From DATLAN01 sp035527455 (GTDB lineage: Bacteria > Planctomycetota > Planctomycetia > Pirellulales > Thermoguttaceae), in assembly GCA_035527455.1 (NCBI GenBank), contig DATLAN010000668.1, positions 1 to 17,136 of the forward strand: a stretch of 17,136 nt of DNA. Reading direction: 5' to 3'. The position numbers and the translations under genes were made by a program. Position 1 is the stretch's first letter. Every line of letters starts with the position of its first letter. The notes beneath the pieces were generated by a model. That model did no database searches and was not told where the DNA came from. It saw only the letters and a program-made list of their open reading frames with translations. Shown here piece after piece: positions 14,505 to 17,136 of the stretch.

Positions 14505-14568
14505 GGCTTTCCGAGAAGACCGCCAGGGATAGACAGTTGCCAACTGCGACCAAAGCCGGGAGAGAACC

Positions 14569-17136
14569 ATGCCCGCGCGCCTCGCGATCGTCAACGCCTC
14601 GTTTCTCATCGCCGCCGTGTGCGCCCTCGGCCAGGCGTCCACGCTGATCAATCCGACCAAACGTGCCTATGAGAACGAAGTCGTCCGGCTGAAAGAATCT
14701 CCGCCGGGGCCGGCCGGGTCGTTCGTCGTCATGGAGGACGGCGTCGAGGTGCCCTGCCAGGTCGAAGAGATCGACGGCAAGAACTGGATCTGGGTCTGCT
14801 CGGACTTCGCGCCGGAAGCGTCGCACCAGTACCAGGTGCTCTCCGGCCGTCCCAAGGGATTCCGGCCCAAAGTTCAAGTGCGCCGGGAAGGCGGCGTCTA
14901 CGTGCTCGACAACGGCCTGGTCGCCGTGAAGCTGCCCGCCGAGGCGAAAAACGACATTCCCGGACCGATCGCCGCCGTGAGACTCAGCGGCGGGAAATGG
15001 GCAGGCGGCAGCTTCTGGCAATGCGACTTGCCGCTTCGCAAATTCACGGCAACCGTCATCGCCGACGGCACCATCCTGGGCAAAGTCCGCCTCCGCTACG
15101 ACTTCGACGCCATGGCCGGGCTCTACGGCAACGTGCCCGCCTTCGCCGAGATCGACGTCACGCTCGGCCCCGGCTGGCGGCACGCCGAGATCCTCGATCG
15201 CCACGAAATGTCGCGGGGTGATTACTGGGAACTGGAGGCATCCCAAGGCTGGTCGCCCAGGGAAGGCGTCTCGCAGCCGTTCAGCGGCGGCGCCGGCTCG
15301 GGACTGGTCGGCGGACGGGTCGAACCGCGCCGGCCGCTGCGCCCCGGCGGCCTGCCTTACGCCCGCGAGGATCTGTTCCTCAATCTATTTCCCCGCTGGA
15401 ATCAGCACTACAAGGACGGCTGGTACTTTGCCGCGACCGACGGCGGGGACTATCTCGGAGCGGTCGTCGTCAGCGCATCGGCGTGGATCTGGCCGCACCA
15501 GAACAGCCTCGAAGCGGTGGTCCGGCCCGGCGGCGACTACGCCGGCGTGCGCGGCTCGACCTGGAAGGGGCAGCGAGTCTGGTGGCTCTTCGCGCCCGCG
15601 CTCGATCCGGCCGACGTCGGTTACGTCGCCCGATACGCCTGGGAGGGCCTCGACAAGCTCAACCACCAGTTCTTTCTCGAATGGTCGGGCAAAGACGGCT
15701 CGTTCTCCGGCATGGACTTCTACAACGGCGGGCAGATGAATCCCTCGGGCGGCATCCGCGGCGCCGGCCGAGCCGCCGTGGCCAACGCCGGCAAGGAGGG
15801 CAACCTCTCCACGCTCTCCCGCGCCCAGGTGATGATGCACGGCGACGCCTGGGGCTCGTATTGGAACTACTGGAGCCCCGAAAACCCCAACTTCTTCACC
15901 GACTTCGCCAAAGTGCCGGTGGCGATGACCTCCAATCTCAAGACCCACCCTCGCTTCGACGAGCTACGGCGGATGGCCGAGCAGAAGCTGCGGGAAGACA
16001 TGTACCACTCGATCACGCTGCCCGGCGGGGCCAGCCAGGAATGTCCCGGCTACGTCGGCTACGCGCTGGGACACTGGACCGAGATCGCCAAAATCTGCAA
16101 GGAACACCTCGGCTTCGACCCGACCACCTGGCAGCGCTATCGGGCCGCCGAGTACTTCCAGAAACGCACGGCGCAGCCCGACGGCGGCGTCCGCCGGATG
16201 CTGCCGATGGGCGACACCCATCCGGGCAAGGAGGGCGGCGGGCCGAAGCCGGTCGAGGTGCCCGCCGACGAGGTGCGACGCTTCAAGACCGAAGAGCTTC
16301 CCGGCTTCGGGGCGATCTTCACGAACAACCCCGGCACGCCCGGCGAAACCTATCTGGCCTTCAAGAGCGGTCCCAATCGCGGCCACTACCACGGCGATCA
16401 ACTGGCCTTCCACTATTGTGCCAACGCCAGGGCCGTCGCCGTCGATCACTACTGCTCGTACAATCCCCGTGCCGGGCAGGAACACATGCACAACCGCGTG
16501 GCGTTTCATACCCAAGAGTTTCCCTACGCGAACATGGACGGCTACGAACGGCTGATCGCGTTGAAGACGTCGGCCGACTGCGACGTCGCCGTCGGGCAGG
16601 TCGAATCGGAGCGTCTGCGCAAGGTCGAAAAGCTCCCGCCGGAGATCTGGCACCAGGAGTATCCGCAGCACCCGTTCGAGCGTCCGCTGGTCTACCGGCG
16701 CACCGTGGTGTTCGTCAAGAGCAAGCCGCAGGATTACTTCGTGCTGCGCGATCAGTTCTGGAGCCCCGAGGAAGTCGGCGCGACGTATTGCATGCACGTC
16801 CACTCCGATCGGGTCCGCCGCAACGGAAACGCGGTCGAGTTCGGGAACCTGTCGCTCTATTGTGCGCGGCCTGCGGAATTCGACTTCGAGCCGTTCCCGT
16901 GGAGCCACGACAACGGCGGCGGCGAATCGACCCAGGGCGCCCGGCTGACGATCGCGGCCGATCGAGGGGAGTTCATCACCGTGCTCTATCCGGGCAGGCT
17001 TCCGGAAGTGGCCGCGGTGGACGGCGGTGTCCGCGTGGGCGGGGAAGAGATCCTCTTCGGCCCCACGGAATCCGGCGACGCGACGATCGACCCGTCGGCC
17101 GAGTACGTCACGGTCCGTCGCGACGGCCGGACGTTG
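14569..17136 (+). CDS. Heparinase II/III-like polysaccharide lyase, partial (3' end outside window)
   Basis: An open frame of 856 codons with no stop before the window edge. A signal peptide covers about residues 1-24 (SFLIAAVCALGQAS). Residues 25-120 look like a beta-rich N-terminal domain (VVMEDGVEVPCQVEE, VLDNGLVAVKLP). A helical toroid-like part includes GGASQECPGYVGYALGHW (486-503). The heparinase II/III-type beta-sandwich segment has GHYHGDQLAFHYCA (605-618), AVDHYCSYNP (624-633) and HMHNRVAF (639-646), matching the family pattern of HxD, an acidic/aromatic block and a conserved HN. The family cleaves uronic-acid polysaccharides by elimination; the substrate is unknown. The ATG at 14569 has GGGAG (14558-14562) 6 nt upstream. 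It is the last visible gene of the plus-strand cluster. Confidence 0.85.
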   Translation, partial: MPARLAIVNASFLIAAVCALGQASTLINPTKRAYENEVVRLKESPPGPAGSFVVMEDGVEVPCQVEEIDGKNWIWVCSDFAPEASHQYQVLSGRPKGFRPKVQVRREGGVYVLDNGLVAVKLPAEAKNDIPGPIAAVRLSGGKWAGGSFWQCDLPLRKFTATVIADGTILGKVRLRYDFDAMAGLYGNVPAFAEIDVTLGPGWRHAEILDRHEMSRGDYWELEASQGWSPREGVSQPFSGGAGSGLVGGRVEPRRPLRPGGLPYAREDLFLNLFPRWNQHYKDGWYFAATDGGDYLGAVVVSASAWIWPHQNSLEAVVRPGGDYAGVRGSTWKGQRVWWLFAPALDPADVGYVARYAWEGLDKLNHQFFLEWSGKDGSFSGMDFYNGGQMNPSGGIRGAGRAAVANAGKEGNLSTLSRAQVMMHGDAWGSYWNYWSPENPNFFTDFAKVPVAMTSNLKTHPRFDELRRMAEQKLREDMYHSITLPGGASQECPGYVGYALGHWTEIAKICKEHLGFDPTTWQRYRAAEYFQKRTAQPDGGVRRMLPMGDTHPGKEGGGPKPVEVPADEVRRFKTEELPGFGAIFTNNPGTPGETYLAFKSGPNRGHYHGDQLAFHYCANARAVAVDHYCSYNPRAGQEHMHNRVAFHTQEFPYANMDGYERLIALKTSADCDVAVGQVESERLRKVEKLPPEIWHQEYPQHPFERPLVYRRTVVFVKSKPQDYFVLRDQFWSPEEVGATYCMHVHSDRVRRNGNAVEFGNLSLYCARPAEFDFEPFPWSHDNGGGESTQGARLTIAADRGEFITVLYPGRLPEVAAVDGGVRVGGEEILFGPTESGDATIDPSAEYVTVRRDGRTL

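Overview
The window looks like a chromosomal segment of a GC-rich planctomycete (Planctomycetota, probably Pirellulales-like). The basis is gene content: a sulfatase, two Gfo/Idh/MocA oxidoreductases (one with a Tat signal), an exported HEAT-repeat protein carrying a DUF3395-like insert, an exported FG-GAP/VCBS propeller, a heparinase II/III-like protein, and a fragment resembling the N-terminus of a planctomycete ECF sigma factor. The assignment rests on recognised family style, not on a marker gene. I see no rRNA, tRNA, CRISPR array, transposase or prophage gene.

Layout. 71-4152 (+) is a probable operon: sugar-phosphate isomerase/epimerase (TIM barrel), cytoplasmic Gfo/Idh/MocA dehydrogenase, and an exported sulfatase-like protein that has Gly where the formylglycine-forming Cys should be. 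4153-5200 is mostly intergenic, with a REPIN nested in a larger inverted repeat, an 80-aa hypothetical gene at 4580-4822, and several short tandem arrays. 5201-6689 (-) holds carA (carbamoyl-phosphate synthase, glutaminase subunit), its leader with a strong hairpin and a TATAAT box, and a truncated sigma-like ORF. 6853-7689 (+) is a GNAT acetyltransferase. 7690-8018 is a symmetric stack of repeats that ends inside the start codon of bioF (8019-9191, +). 9192-9435 carries three GTAG-headed REP hairpins and a good promoter. 9436-17136 (+) is a second carbohydrate-type cluster: Tat-exported Gfo/Idh/MocA protein, HEAT-repeat protein, seven-repeat FG-GAP protein, and a heparinase-like protein that runs off the right edge.

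The genes suggest glycan catabolism: the heparinase-like lyase and sulfatase-like protein act outside the cytoplasm, and the isomerase/epimerase and dehydrogenases handle released sugars. This is inference from families and order; no substrate can be read from the sequence. carA, bioF and the acetyltransferase are unrelated housekeeping genes between the two blocks.

The most unusual content is non-coding. Two heptanucleotide families fill intergenic space in strict 7-base register (ATTCGTC/ATTAGAC, and CCCCAAT/CCCCAGC with its G-rich complement). At least four different palindromic element families (REP/REPIN-like) occur, several in two copies. The strongest protein-level anomaly is the sulfatase that keeps the other recognised active-site residues but lacks the catalytic Cys/Ser.
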